Positions 40,648-52,640 of a stretch of 64,000 nt of DNA are shown here, piece after piece. Made by a program: the position numbers and the translations under genes. Origin of the DNA: Rhynchopus sp. YZ270_cl-10. Its lineage: Eukaryota > Euglenozoa > Diplonemea > Diplonemida > Diplonemidae. The stretch spans positions 1,439,220 through 1,503,219 of the forward strand of contig OZ037839.1 in the NCBI GenBank assembly GCA_964035575.1. The letters run 5' to 3'. The notes under the pieces were generated by a model. It had not been told where the DNA came from. It did no database searches and saw nothing but the letters and a program-made list of their open reading frames with translations. Position 1 is the stretch's first letter; every line of letters starts with the position of its first letter.

Positions 40648-41258
40648 GAAAAAAGAAACAGCAAATCGAACTTTATCCCCCTGCAGTGTTTTCTTCATGA
40701 TTTTTTATTTCCTATTTTCAGACGTTGTACACCAGAGGGCATATTCAACTTTCATGTTTCCCTTTCTTTGTTTGCAGTCCTCTTTTTTCCTCCAAAGCAC
40801 AGCAATAAAGCCAATTACTGCACTCATTTAACCCTTGCATCACCGCTCATTTGCTTGAGCATGGCAAAACACAAAGAAAACAAAAGCAAAAAAAAAAAAA
40901 AAAAATCACTTCAAAAACCATTTTTCAGTCGTCTAAATATGGGCGTCCAAAAAAGGTTACCCACCGAGCTTATTTTGGACTCCAAGTTTTCTTGGAGTTA
41001 CTGTAGACTCTCTTTACACAAAAAGGGGGAGTAGTGCTTTCAAGAGGTAAGTACGAGGTTGAGGTTTATCTCATTGACCTTTTGTTCCCTCTTTTTTTCG
41101 TAGATACTTTTGTTGCCCATTAGTCAGTATTACAGCCGAGTTTTTTTTTTTCTCTCCCCCCCTTTCCCAGTAAAACATACAACCGTGTCTTGTTTCCCTG
41201 CCTTCGTGTGAATCAATTTCATACGATTTTTTGTACCAAAAAAAGGGGTGGTCTCGTA

Positions 41259-44200
41259 CACGGTGGAGTCTACCCGGGGGGGAGTTACTCTTTGGGGGGG
41301 ACTTAAAGGGGGACTCAAAGAGTCCCCCTAGGGGGACTATAGAGTCCCCCTAGGGGGACTATGTAGTCCACCTAGGGGGACTATAGTCCCCCTAGGTGGA
41401 CTCTTTTGGTGGGTTCTTGTGGGTTGTGGGGGCTGGTGCTGACAGGTATGTACACACCAGGGGGGTGGTGAGGGTCCCAGATGGGGCCCAGGGAGGTAAA
41501 AGGTCATGCTATGCATATCATTGCACAGTTTATACAGTGCAAATTGTTGTTTGCTATTAGATGCGATACAATGACAGAGTCTTGTTGCTTATTTCCTTTC
41601 AGTCCTCAGTTGTTAACGCCTGATGTGGTTTGCATGTTTGAAATGTATAGCTATGAGAGCAGCTGCGCACGGGAGACGTGCCGAGAGAAGGAGCCGTCGC
41701 CATACTGGATAAGGCGACGGCCTACAACCATCCAGACCCACCCCAACTCCAGGGATGGACCCTCGGTCGCTGTCGTGATGATGGAGTCCCTCTACGGCAG
41801 CAGCCCCTCCTGGGCCTCCCCCCCACCAGCACCTTCATCATGTGCGCCAGGCAGGCACCTACATCGCCATATATACTCTCCGCACTCCACTCCAACATAC
41901 TCAGGTCGATGCACCTGGGTGGCTACACCACAGATGATGCGAGCGGTGTTAAAGGACGCTAGCGACCACCCCGCCTGGCAGAAGACCCCCGAGAAGACCG
42001 CACGCAAATGGCTTGCGAAAGCACATCGTGGATACCTCCGTGACTGCAGCACGCGATTGCAAGAACACCCGCCTGCTGATGCGACTGCTCGTGGAGGTGC
42101 ACCCCGACACCGACCTCCGTCGCGTATCGGGCATCGACGGCGCGCTGAGGATGAGACCGCAGGCAGCCTCACGCGAGAGGGTGGTGTGGCTGAAGCCGGA
42201 GCACAGCCTCAAGGCTCGTGAAGCAGCATTGCTGCATCACGGGAGGGTGATGATCGCCTCACCCAAATATTTTGGGCTTGTCGTACGCCCCGTCCAGGAA
42301 CGCAGCGCATGCGCCGCCAGAAGTCGCTCCTCATGCGGGCCCAAAGACCACCCAACCGCGGACTTTGTCGCCGCACTCAACAACAGCGGCCTCGCGTGCG
42401 CAACGCAGACCGTGCCGAGCACTGGGAAGACCTGGTGCGTTAAGTTAACATCATGACACCCGTCCCCAAAGACGCATGTGTCATCAAGGGAAGCCGGTGA
42501 TGGCTTGCCAGGCCCAGCCTGGTCACCGATTCAGAAGCAGGAAGAGGGCGGGCCCGGCCACACCCGACAGCGCCAAGCCTGAGGCGAAACGGCCATGCAA
42601 GCCGAAAAAAAGGGGGCAAAAGAAATAGTAAGATCGGTCGGTAAGTAAAGTTGCTTCGTTCATTGCACAAACAAAATAGCAGCAACACGACCACTGCAGC
42701 CGAGGGAGAGGAGTCGAGGGAGGAGCTGCAGAGGCAGAACCTCGACCTTGTGCGACAGCTGGTGGAACTGAAGCAGCAGATAGCGTGACGGCACAGCTCA
42801 CCGTCACCACCAACCAAGACACTGCGATGACAGCAAAGACCCCTTCTCAAGAGGTCTCTGCCACCTCCACAACTGGGATGCACTCCACGCTCCCTAACCC
42901 CGGACCCAAACCCCTCAAGTGTCTCTCCGACAACATCAACGGATTGACACAAACGACACGATCAGAAGCTGACGTGCCGTCTGCAGGACACGGCGTTTGA
43001 TGCAGGGGTGCAGGTTGTGCTTGCCCGCCGCTTTGCCGACATCAAGTGTCCTGCTCAGTACAGTGTTACGCATACGGGAGACAACGGGTCACTGTCGCGT
43101 TGTGGAACGCTCTGCATCTATAGTAGCAGGCGTGGCATGTTGGCGGCTTCGACACAGAAACCTACGAGCCTGTCTTCTCATTTGATTGATGCGGACAATT
43201 ATGTGTACGGTGCGCCTGCCATCTCTCAGTGCAAGACACGCTGCTACCTGCCTTGTGGGGATTGCCTTCTCAAGGTTGCACTTCCGGGTGGGGAGGTGGT
43301 CCGCAAAGTCGACTGCGCTTCGTGGACCTTGTTCTCCTGTGGCAGTGTTGTTGTCTCGTATGGCAAAGACGGCGTCTCTGTGTATGACGAAGACCTGACG
43401 TTGCTCTGCTCTCTCTCGCACGAAGAGTGTGTTACTCTACTGCTCGCCCAAAAAGAGTACGGCGTTGTCTGCCTTAAGGAACTCAAAGCGAGCCAGACAG
43501 GCGACATTGGCTTCGACGTATACATTATGTATGATACAAACGCATGCGTATCCAAAAGCGTGCGAAGGGGGCGACGGCATCGGGAGGCGGCATCTACGTC
43601 CGCACCACACGCACATACAAACACATCTTCACTTCTCCAGAGAGCAGCGTGACGGAGAGACTCGCCTTCGAAGTGGAAGGTGTGCGATTCTGCAATATGC
43701 ACAGGCCAAGTGCGGCAAGGCCTGCACAAAAATAACACACTGCGTGCCGACGGCAACGTTTCAGAACTGCCCACACAAGGGAAGGTGGTGGTTGCGGGGA
43801 CGTGAACGCGCACCACCGATCCTGGGCACACTGCACTACAAGACGCTATGCCACTGCACAAAAAAGGGAAAGACATGACTGACCCTCGTACCGCCCGATC
43901 TCCCTTACCGGCAGTGTGTCGAAGGTGATGGAGAAACTGGTGAGGCGACGCATGCACCAACTGATGAGCCAGCCAGACTCTTCAGTGAACAACCTCCACT
44001 CAGCTTAGGACGAGCCACCCTCGTGCTCCACCGGAAGGCAGCAAAGGTGATCACCGGTGCGACTACATGTCGCACGGTCAGGACGTGTTGTGGGAGGCAC
44101 CGCAGACCACAGCGTACTACCAACGACTACGAGAAGTTTGTAGGACTGCCCGGCTCGCTTGGGCATGCTGTGTTTAACAAACTAAACCAGGCATTTTCAT

Positions 44201-44574
44201 AGTTCATGAAATGCTAGAGACATACATCTTAGGTACGTACGTAATACGCGGCAAATAGGTAGCAAAAATAATAAAATACATAGTGAACTGAGGACTGAAA
44301 GGAAATAAGCAACAAGACTCTGTCATTGTATCGCATCTAATGGCAAACAACAGTTTGCACTGTATTAACTGTGCAATGATATGCACAATATGACCTTTTA
44401 CCTCCCTGGGCCCCATCTGGGGCCCTCACCACCCCCCTGGTGCGTACATACCTGTCAGCACCAGCCCCCACAACCCACAAGAACCCACCAAAAGAGTCCA
44501 CCTAGGGGGACTATGGAGTCCCCCTAATCCGACACCCCAAAAGAGTAACTCCCCCCCGGGTAGACTCCACCGTG
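41259..44574. mobile_element. Long-TIR element enclosing a decayed LINE
   Basis: Inverted repeats of roughly 300-350 bp (41259-41617 and 44287-44574) begin CACGGTGGAGTCTACCC and are flanked by TA on both sides. The outer part contains palindromic sub-repeats (AGTCCCCCTAGGGGGACT). The inner part includes GGGCCCCATCTGGGGCCC and a stretch reaching GTCCTCAGTTG. The interior holds LINE-like coding remnants. Inverted repeats are not a LINE feature, so this is either a DNA element that captured a LINE or two facing repeats around one. Confidence 0.8.
41640..44200 (+). pseudogene. Decayed non-LTR retrotransposon (LINE) coding region
   Basis: GC-rich, clearly once-coding DNA broken in several places. 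From left to right: a 5' part with PEKTARKWLAKAHRGYLRDC (about 41990-42050) and an overlapping ORF (42013-42456), probably a first ORF; NINGLT at 42932-42949, typical of the N-terminus of apurinic-type endonucleases; a 214-residue open stretch (43008-43652); GDVNAHHRSW at 43799-43825, the endonuclease GDxNAHH motif; and YRPISLTGSVSKVMEKLV from 43889, a hallmark of LINE reverse transcriptases. Endonuclease and transcriptase motifs are much closer than usual, so an internal deletion is likely. The fragment ends with a possible tail domain near 44140 and no poly-A. An Ingi- or jockey-like clade is plausible. Confidence 0.8.
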
Positions 44575-44613
44575 TAGTGCAGATGCAGTTTTTTTTGTTC
44601 TGCGAGAGAGAAA

Positions 44614-44708
44614 CCTGATTTTGGCTGAAATTTTGATGGAGTTTGGTTAAAACCCAACACCTCTTTTGTACCACCACTAGACTCCACAAAATTTCATGCA
44701 AAATCAGG
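44614..44708. repeat. 95-bp foldback
   Basis: CCTGATTTTGGCTGAAATTT at the left pairs with AAATTTCATGCAAAATCAGG at the right, with GGAGT/ACTCC inside. Related arms occur near 47630-47720 and bound the larger foldback at 53143-53558. Confidence 0.8.
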
Positions 44709-45618
44709 TGGGGGAAAAGAACACTCATCTGTCACGATTATTGTTTATTTTTGAAAACAATACCGAGCTCTCGGGTAATACGAAATAGAAATGACGGTTG
44801 ACCGAATAAGCTTAAGAGCAAGCTTTCGGATTATCTCACTACAGCTTCAGCTAGTTGCTATTCTTTTTTATTTTTATTTTATTTTGAAGATTATCAAAAG
44901 AAAAGGGTGGCATTTTCTTTTTGCGTGTACAGAACCATTTTGTCTTCGTGACAACTTGGCAATTGTTGATACCAAAAAACAAAAAACAAAAAAAAACAAA
45001 AGCAAAAAAAAAATAAAAAAATGGTCTCAAGCGCGTGGCTTGTCTTGTGTAAGTTCGTAATGGCCTCCTTTTCTTTTATACGTCTTTTTTTCTCCGTTTT
45101 TCCTGCTTCGAAACGAAATAAAGTAATGGAAAAACTCATAACCCTGGTTTTGTTTTCGTTTAAACAGGGAGAGCACCCGTTACCGGGTACCGGGAATTAC
45201 CGGGTAATACCTGATCCTCGGTAACTGGTGGCCATCCATGTTTAAATTACAACAAAAAAACTTCACAAACTATTCAAAACCCTGGGTTCAGTCTACACAG
45301 TTAAAATAATGCAACACTCTTTGTTGTCGCTGATGAGAGGTATGTGTCGTGCTTTTTGGAGAAACAATACACACAAAAAAAAGAGCAACACAAAAAGCAA
45401 CAACGTGTCTTGTATTATATTACATTTTTACAAACCCGTTCTCAACCCCCTTCCTTGTTTTTCAAGCCTATCTAGAAGGCTGTGCACTTCTTTCGTTTTA
45501 TATTATGAGTGGCGTTTCAGGTGCACATGACTATGGTGACGGGACGCAACTATGAACCACGCTCGGTCGCGGCACACTGCTTTCACTGTTGCGGAGTACT
45601 TATGTTTCTCCCCGGGTG

Positions 45619-45740
45619 ATGGTGGGCAGTATATTATGAGAGCCCATATTGGAGTGCGCAAAATACATCAAAAATACATCACAGTATTTTGATGTATTTT
45701 GCGTATTCTAGTGGGCTCTCATCAGCAATACTGCCGCCAT
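45619..45740. repeat. Foldback MITE, copy 1
   Basis: Starts ATGGTGGGCAGTATA and ends ATACTGCCGCCAT. Inner arms GCGCAAAATACATC and GATGTATTTTGCG nearly close the hairpin. Copy 2 is at 57292-57420 with the same ends and core, so this is a family. Confidence 0.85.
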
Positions 45741-46737
45741 TACCCCCGGGGGTATGCTTTTTTTTCTGACCTGTTGATCCCTATACCTATGCTATCAATT
45801 TATTGAACGCATTCGTTGCAATAATCTTGTGACCTGCCTACATCCGATTCGGAACAAAACATCGAGGGGGGAGGGAGGGAGGGTTTTTGATAACCCCACC
45901 GGGAGCGATAGTGCCCAACGATCGGGAGGGCATTGTTTTTGCACTACACCTTTCTTCTCGTATGCCTTTTTATTTTTTTTTTGTCAAAATGAGATGCGCG
46001 CGAAATACTATTTCTGTGCTCCAGTTCCACCTCACCCCCTTTTATTTGTGTCTCTCACTCGCTAGTTTCTTGAAAAGAAATCTTCAGATCGATTCAAATA
46101 CACCCTTTTTTTTTCCAGGGATTCTTGGGGGAATTCTTAATTTTTCCTTTTTGAGATTTTCTTTTCTCAGAAATAAAAAACTGAACTCGTTCCCTCCCCA
46201 AAGCACTATATTTCTACCTCATTTTTTTTTTTTTTTTTTTTCAAAAAAAAAAAAAAAAAAGAAAATCCGGCACTGACAACCCTACAAGGAGTAGGAGTAG
46301 GTCGACCAGTCCTCTTCATACCTTTCACAGAAACAAAGAAAAACCGTTTCCTCACGATGACTGGAACTTTGACTGGTCAAAAAAAAAATTTTTTTTTTTT
46401 TGTAAAAATTTATAGACTCTCATAGTACCAGTAAAATGACTGAAATGGGTGAGTCTCGACGACCAGTAGTTCCACCAGTTGTCCCCCTGACTTGCTTGCC
46501 GTGTCGATATAGAAAATGGTAGCTTCATTTATTCCAACAATATATAGTCAGATCCGTTAACATAACGCTATGCATACCAAGTCAAGGCGCAAACTGCACT
46601 GACGAAAAAAAAGCACGTAGAGTGGAGCGCACTCTAGTCTAGACTAGGGTGGCTACACTAATAATCATGGAAAAAAACTCCACCAAAACTAAACAAAACA
46701 ACAACAGAACAATCAGGCTGCAAAAAAAAAAATAAAA

Positions 46738-46955
46738 GTGGAGATTGCACAAACTGTGGCAACACAACCGAGGCAACTACACTACTCCAACAATTTATCA
46801 AAACAAAACAAAAAATACAACACAACTGTCAACAACAATCCTTTTATCTTCCCTACTTTTTGTGTTTCGCAAAAAGTTAAAGTTACAAACCGATCTAAAA
46901 AAGAGTTGTGTAGAGCTCATCCTCGGATGTCTTGCACTATTACAACCAAGTTTTC
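46738..46955 (+). repeat. Family B followed by family A
   Basis: 46738-46800 is a near-consensus family-B unit ending in an A-rich tail. 46908-46955 is a diverged family-A unit (CTCGGATGTC, ACAACCAAGTTTTC). A more diverged family-A piece with a TAGTCTAGACTA palindrome precedes them at 46621-46664. Confidence 0.7.
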
Positions 46956-47171
46956 AAGCCCCCTTCCTCCCCGAGAATAGACCCTAATTACCCTACTACG
47001 GTGGGGTACCATTAGGCGATTGTCGACACAACAATAACCAAATCACCCTCTCCCCCTACACCAACATATTTTATTATTTTTTTTTTTTTTTTCCAACTTT
47101 TTTTTTTCAAAAACCTTATCCTGATTAACTCCAAACACAAAAAAAGAAAAATCCACGCCCAGTTTTTGTCA

Positions 47172-47953
47172 GGTGAGCAACCATCGGGGGGAGGCTTCGG
47201 TTCATCTTACAATTTTTTTTTTGTTTTTTTTAAATCAATAATTTTTTGATATTTTTTTCCCCCCCTCTTCTGATATACAGTTAGCCACGACTAACGCGCT
47301 AATGTATGGCGCACGAATTAAATCTGCAAAAAAAAAAAAGGAGGGAAAGAGAAGAACATGGGAGAGGGCGAGGGGGTGGGGGAGGTTGCTTTCAGCCCCT
47401 GATCTCTTCTTCCCCTTCTTCTTCTTTTCTCTCCTCTCGATCTCTCTCCCATTCAAAAAAATTGGAGTTTGCCTCTCACCAACAAGGGTTTTTAATGGCC
47501 ATCTGTTTGAACAAAAAAAAATAATTCAATTTACAAACGCTATATTTTAAGCAAAAAAAGGGGTGTGTTTCAAAGAAATTTATGTATTGCTTATTTCTCG
47601 TTTTTTCCTCTTTTCTTCCACATTATTTTTTTTGCCTAAAATTTTGATGGAGTTTTGGTGGGATTTAAACCCCTACCAACTCTAGCAAAAAATTTTCAAG
47701 TAAAAATCGAGTGGTTTTGTGTGTATGGGGAAGGTTCGGAACTATTATATGCGTTAAATGAGCGTGTATATGGTGATGACCTCCGACGTGTGAAAATTTC
47801 TTTGGGGGTGTATCCAGTATCTTATCTTCCCACTCTTTTACCTGCCCTGCGTCCGCCGATGAACGGTGAGGCGTTTGCACTTTTCAACTTCTTTTTTTTA
47901 TTTATTTTTAAGTTAGTCAAGGTGGCTAAGCATGAAGAGGCTTAGAGTCACCT
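47172..47953 (+). repeat. Family D stem-loops and the CCGATGAACGG module
   Basis: 47172-47207: GGTGAGCAACCATCGGGGGG then AGGCTTCGGTTCATC. 47921-47953: GGTGGCTAAGCATGAAGAGG then CTTAGAGTCACC, the outer stem being perfect here (GGTG/CACC). Between them, 47847-47895 has CTGCGTCCGCCGATGAACGG and GTTTGCACTTTTCAACTTC, repeated at 50892 and, with changes, at 58462 and 48776. Confidence 0.7.
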
Positions 47954-49108
47954 TTTTAACTTTTCTTTGCATGATAGTGCCTTTTTTCATCTTATTTTAT
48001 TTCTTTATTTTTTTGGAGGTAGGCCCATTTTCTCAACTCCACCTCGTCTTCTTTGCGCTCTTCTGTTTTAAATTTTCGAAGTTTTTTTTCATTCCTTTAT
48101 GAATCTACAGTGCGGCGCTATATTACGGGTGCGCATAATTATGGGTAAATATTGGAGTTATGGTTTTGCACAGCACATCGACTCATCTCTCCACCCCTTG
48201 CAATGTCACTTTGGTCATGGAGCTAGAACGCAACAGCCAAAAAGACTAATGGCCTATTTAGTTTTTCCAACTTCTTTTCAAACCCCTTTCTTCTTCGTTT
48301 TTTTATTCTTTTGTGACAACGCATGACGGGGCCAGTTGTCGGACCAAATTTTCTCTCTTTTTATTTTTTACGCACACTACTTTGTGAGCGGAAAAGTGTC
48401 AACGTCGTTCACTCACCCCAACCGTGCTCCGCAACACCACCACCCCAACAGGTGATTTTTAGTGTGTGTGGAAGCGTCAACGCATCAAACAACTACAAGA
48501 AGGGGGGTGAGGGAACGACAAGGTGACACTTTTGTTCAGCCAGTGCCAGTTTGCACTATAACCTTCACACATTTTTTTTTTTTTTTTGGCCTCAAAGTGG
48601 TTTCCTCTTCACGGCCAAGGTAGTCAGTGGGAGCGTATTGCAGTAATAAAAATATTACCACAGAATATTTATTACAAACTTTACGCACAAACATTTTTTT
48701 CTTCATTTTTTTGTTTTGTTCTTCGCGAAAGGGTTCCCTGAAACTTGGACCCTTTGCCCAGCTCTTTATTTTATCCAGCGCCCTGTCTCCGCAAGAGGAT
48801 GTTCAGTAAGGCGTTGGCACTTTCAACTTCTCTTTTGTGATGTATGTGCATGCTAGGCACATTCATCGTACAAACTTTCTTTCATATTATTTTCTCTGTG
48901 TTTTTCCCTCCTTCCTGTCTTCTTCTTCTTCTTTTCTTTTGTTACATTTTCGATAAAATGTATTGTCTCTTCATACAGTTCGGGGGGACAGTATCACACT
49001 AATCGAAAAAATGCAAAAATAAAATAAAGGGCGATCTGCGTCTACCTTCCTTTGTACGAAGGCTTCACAAAAAATAGATGCCTTTTTCGTAAACTTTTTT
49101 TTTGGAAA

Positions 49109-49177
49109 GTGGGAGATTGCACAACTGTGGCAACACAAAACCCGAGGGCAACTACACTATTCCCAACTATTTATCCA
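49109..49177 (+). repeat. Family B short repeat
   Basis: GTGGGAGATTGCACAACTGT, GGCAACACAAAACCC, GAGGGCAACTACACT and a diverged end. Shares the extra AAAACCCGAGGGC with the 50361 copy, so these two form a subfamily. Confidence 0.75.
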
Positions 49178-49682
49178 ATTTTTTTTTAATAAAAAAACAC
49201 ACACAAAGCATACGTCGGAAGTGCTCTGCATCTCGAACCGGTCAAGATGCCCACAGAGAGACCCGCTTCGTAGGCCTTTTATTCCCCCTTTTTTTTTCTT
49301 TTTCTTTTTTAAATTACTTGTTGAAGGGTTGTGAGTCGAGGAGCATCACTTACCCTAGGTTTTTTTCATTTTTTTATGAGAAAAAAAATAAACGATCTAA
49401 AAGAGTTGTGTGTATGTTTTAAAAATCAGTGTTGAGGTCAATCCCCTGAGGGATATTACCCGAAATATGTGTAAAAAGCTAGGGGCAGCAGTATTGGAAA
49501 TGTACCATTGGTAAACAGTGGTATTTCATAATGATACAAGGTGAGTGACGACACCTCCCCTTTTTTTTTCCAGTTGTGTGTGAAGGCAACTTCCTTCTTT
49601 AGTTCCACCGTGCTTCATTTTCTTGGAGCTTGCGAGGACCGTACATGCACCGTTTCACAAAAAGGAATGGTAAAAAAGTTTT

Positions 49683-49724
<42 letters not shown>

Positions 49725-50360
49725 CAGTTTTGTGGGGTAGTTCCTCAGAATTCTTCAGAGCGGAATGTTTCCCCCAAAATACGATCTTGCGATGTTTCAC
49801 CCCCAAAACACCCCCCACCAAAACCCCAAACCCCAAAAAAAATGCAACAAAAGTTGTTGTTTTTTTCTTCTTTTTTTTTTTTCATCTACGCCTTCGTCTG
49901 CAGAGATTCTGGCGCAGAGGATGGGGGTTATTTTTCTTTTTTCTTTTTTTTCCATTTTCAACGAGGTGATCCAAGTCAAGACAACTTAGGTTCACCAAAA
50001 TCGTAGATTTTTATTTTTATTTCAGTTTTTTTTTTATTATGCAGTAGTCCAGATATGGCTTTAGAAAAAGTCGTCAAATTACCGTTAACATTCCCATAAC
50101 TCTTCCAAAGTTTATTTGGACGCGTTATGTTGGACTACTGCAGTAGCCTATGTCCGTCTGTTGGTGTTGCGCAAAACCAACTCTATCCAAAGAACCCTGT
50201 CCTACCTCACCAGGAAGGTTCCCTTCTCCATCTTGTGGCGTCCGTTTTATTTTTTTGTTTTTGGGGCAAAAAAAAAGAAACAGAGTCTGGTCTGGAGTGA
50301 TATAAAAAAAAAGTCTGGTTAGTAAGAGTGTAGACTAAAAATGGTGAGTAGAAAAAGAAA

Positions 50361-50519
50361 GTGGAGACTGTACAAATTGTGGCAACACAAAACCCGAGGG
50401 CAACTACACTATGTGCCGTTTTACCCATGACACAACTGGGCACAACTAGCACCCTACTCACCTGAGCTGTGCCTATATTAGGCACAATTTCAGCACAATT
50501 GCACTCCAACAATTTATGG
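50361..50519 (+). repeat. Family B repeat interrupted by a ~90-bp GGCACAA-rich insert
   Basis: The unit runs to CAACTACACTA, is interrupted by about 90 bases with repeated GGCACAA / AGCACAA motifs (50412-50505), and resumes with CTCCAACAATTTATGG. The insert has no recognised ends. Confidence 0.7.
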
Positions 50520-51596
50520 AAAAAACACATCATAAGCATATTAGCCTTCAGTCTACACTCATGCCGTAAATAGGTTGGTATTTCTTTTATTATTTTGCAT
50601 TGTTGAAAAATGCCAAAAGGTCTAACATATTTAACGCTCACGGTATAACCACGTTTTTTTTAAATAATGACGTCAGTGGCACGCTGCGTTCGGCGGCGAA
50701 AAAACGGGAGGAAAAAAAAAGAAGTTTGTTTTTCAATAGGCAAACTGCATCGTTCTCAACAAAGATCGGCAAGTTAAACCCTTTTAGAGAGGTGGGTAAA
50801 GTTTTCAGTGAGGCTTACCGTCATCTGACAAGTTTTTTTAAAATACTTTCAATTCTGTGAACTGAAAGTATAATGAATCTAATTAAAGTGCCTGCATCCG
50901 ATGAACGGTGAGGTGTTTGCACTTTTCAACTTCTCTTTTTTAAAAGGGTCCAAACTCCCCAAAAAAGATGCAACTTTGTTGACATAACAAAACTGTCACT
51001 TGCTAGGTGGACTCCACGGCCATTTAGGTGACCACTCCCCCAATGCAACTCACACAAATCAAACAAATACAAGAAGGGGGGGTGAGGGAACGACAAGTGA
51101 CTGCTTACTGCGAAAGTGGTAAGTATACTATAATGATTTTTTGTTCATCTTCTGGGTAGCAAAAAATAACAAAAACGACGTCGAGTACAGATCCTGCACT
51201 AGCAGAGCAGGTGATTGTCGACACAACAACAAAAAAAAAACACAACACACCAGAATTTCCCCCAAAACTACAACAACTCGCCCAAGATAGGAGAGAAAAC
51301 ATAGAGAGTACGGACAAAGAAAAAAAAAGGACGATTTTTTGTGTTCTATTTTATTTCAGTGCATTTTGCCTTCACCACGGCGAGAAGGGCGAATGCTGAG
51401 TGCAGGCCCTACCATTAGGAAAATGCTATGTAGACAGCAACAGACACCCCACCTGGGGGGGGGGTGCTTGAAAGCCCTAACCAACGAATACTACTGTAGT
51501 ACAGTAAACAAACAAAATGGGACAGATATTTGAGTACCCATTTTTCTTCTTGTTTTTTTTTTATTACTTTTTTTGATACCTTTTCCCTCTTTTAAA

Positions 51597-51629
51597 GATG
51601 TGTGTACACGAGAGGTACATTCATCTTTC
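51597..51629 (+). repeat. Family E stem-loop
   Basis: GATGTGTGTACACGAGAGGT then ACATTCATC. Stem pairing GATG/CATC and TGTGT/ACA closes a loop with ACGAGAGG. Followed by TTTCAAG and a T run. Confidence 0.75.
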
Positions 51630-51986
51630 AAGTTTTTTTCTCCCCCCTCCCCTTTGAGAACCTCCATTCAAATGCTAGGATTCTAAAAAACAAACAAGAG
51701 CAAACATGTTACAAAACAAAACAAAACAAAAGCACAAAGCAAACACGGTCGCCCTACGAACCCTATTTGGGGTACCCCGCTACGAACGTACCCTGAGGGT
51801 TCGTATAGGGCCACCGTGAACATAACAAAAAACTTCATAAAAACCCATTCAAAACCCCCCCATTTTCCTTTGAGGACCTACTCTATTCAAATGCTAGGAT
51901 TCTGCTATTTTTAAAAAAAGTTTTATTTTATCTCTCTCTCTCTCTCCTTTTTTTTTTTTTTTTCACAGTTTTTTTAAAGATGGGAA

Positions 51987-52126
51987 CATTTTTATTGCTC
52001 CCTATACCTCTATGCTATCGATTGCATATGTTGAAGTACTATCTTTTAATACGCTCTGCTGCTATCAGTAGGTGTGTATACATTTTTTTTTTGAAAGGTG
52101 ACTAAGCACGAGGCTTATAATCATCT
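51987..52126 (+). repeat. GATCCCT-type module and family D stem-loop
   Basis: 51987-52045 (CTCCCTATACC, ATGCTATCGATTGC, ATGTTGAAGTACT) is related to 28994, 29437, 36155 and 45776. 52097-52126 (GGTGACTAAGCACGAGGC then TTATAATCATC) is a family-D unit with a shortened loop. Confidence 0.65.
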
Positions 52127-52545
52127 TCTAATTTTTTTTTCTTTTTTTTGTCCGCACGAGAGGCTTTGGATTATCGTACCAAACCTTATTTATTTGTTTT
52201 TTTTTTTTGTTTTTTCCCCCCTCCCTTTCCCCTCTTCCTTCATGTTCTTGTTCGTGGATTGTGCATCATTGTGTCTGCACTACCGCCTACTGCCCCAAAC
52301 CCCACTCCAAAAACCCATTCAAACCCTTCCCTCTTTTCCCGGCTTCTCTCTCTCTCCCCCTCCCCCACCCCTTCTGAGGCAACAGTCAGTATTATTTTTT
52401 TTTCTCCCTTTATTTTTATACCTACAAGCTTAAAGGAGAAAAATAGTTCCTCAGATACGGGTCGCCAATCACCCCTCCAAGGGTAGTTGACAGTGGCTGA
52501 GAAAGAGGATAAGTCGTAATCTCATACAAAGTAACGCGCCCTTCC

Positions 52546-52640
52546 TCTCCAACTCCACGTCTACAAAACTATCAAGCAAAATTAAACAGAGCACAAAGCA
52601 CTTTCAAAACATACAAAAAACATTTTCAAACACCCCTCCA
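52546..52640 (+). repeat. Host repeat K, empty-site copy
   Basis: CTCTCCAACTCCACGTCTAC through AGAGCACAAAGCAC and continuous CAAAAAACATTTTCAAAC. It matches 27928-28070 apart from the family-A insertion there. ACCCCTCCAAGGGTAGTTGA immediately after is itself repeated from 52472. Confidence 0.8.

Larger units (their letters stand above)
38930..41258. other. Gene-free module region
   Basis: T-rich. Contains a partial family-B end (39310-39332), a stem-loop (39420-39450), two direct repeats with GAAAAATACACATATTTTAT and CGTACCTGATGTAAGA (39600, 39907), a module with GAACCGCCTCCGTTCTCT (39797) shared with 28845, and a family-A copy (40601-40647). No protein gene. Confidence 0.55.

Noticed and set aside
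47847-47895. Hammerhead-type ribozyme (CCGATGAACGG)
   Set aside because: A CTGATGA-like core is suggested, but the conserved GAAA and the third helix are absent in all copies of the module.
49541-49969. Open frames through poly-A and poly-T tracts
   Set aside because: Residues are almost all Lys or Phe from homopolymers; length depends on run length and gives no coding evidence.
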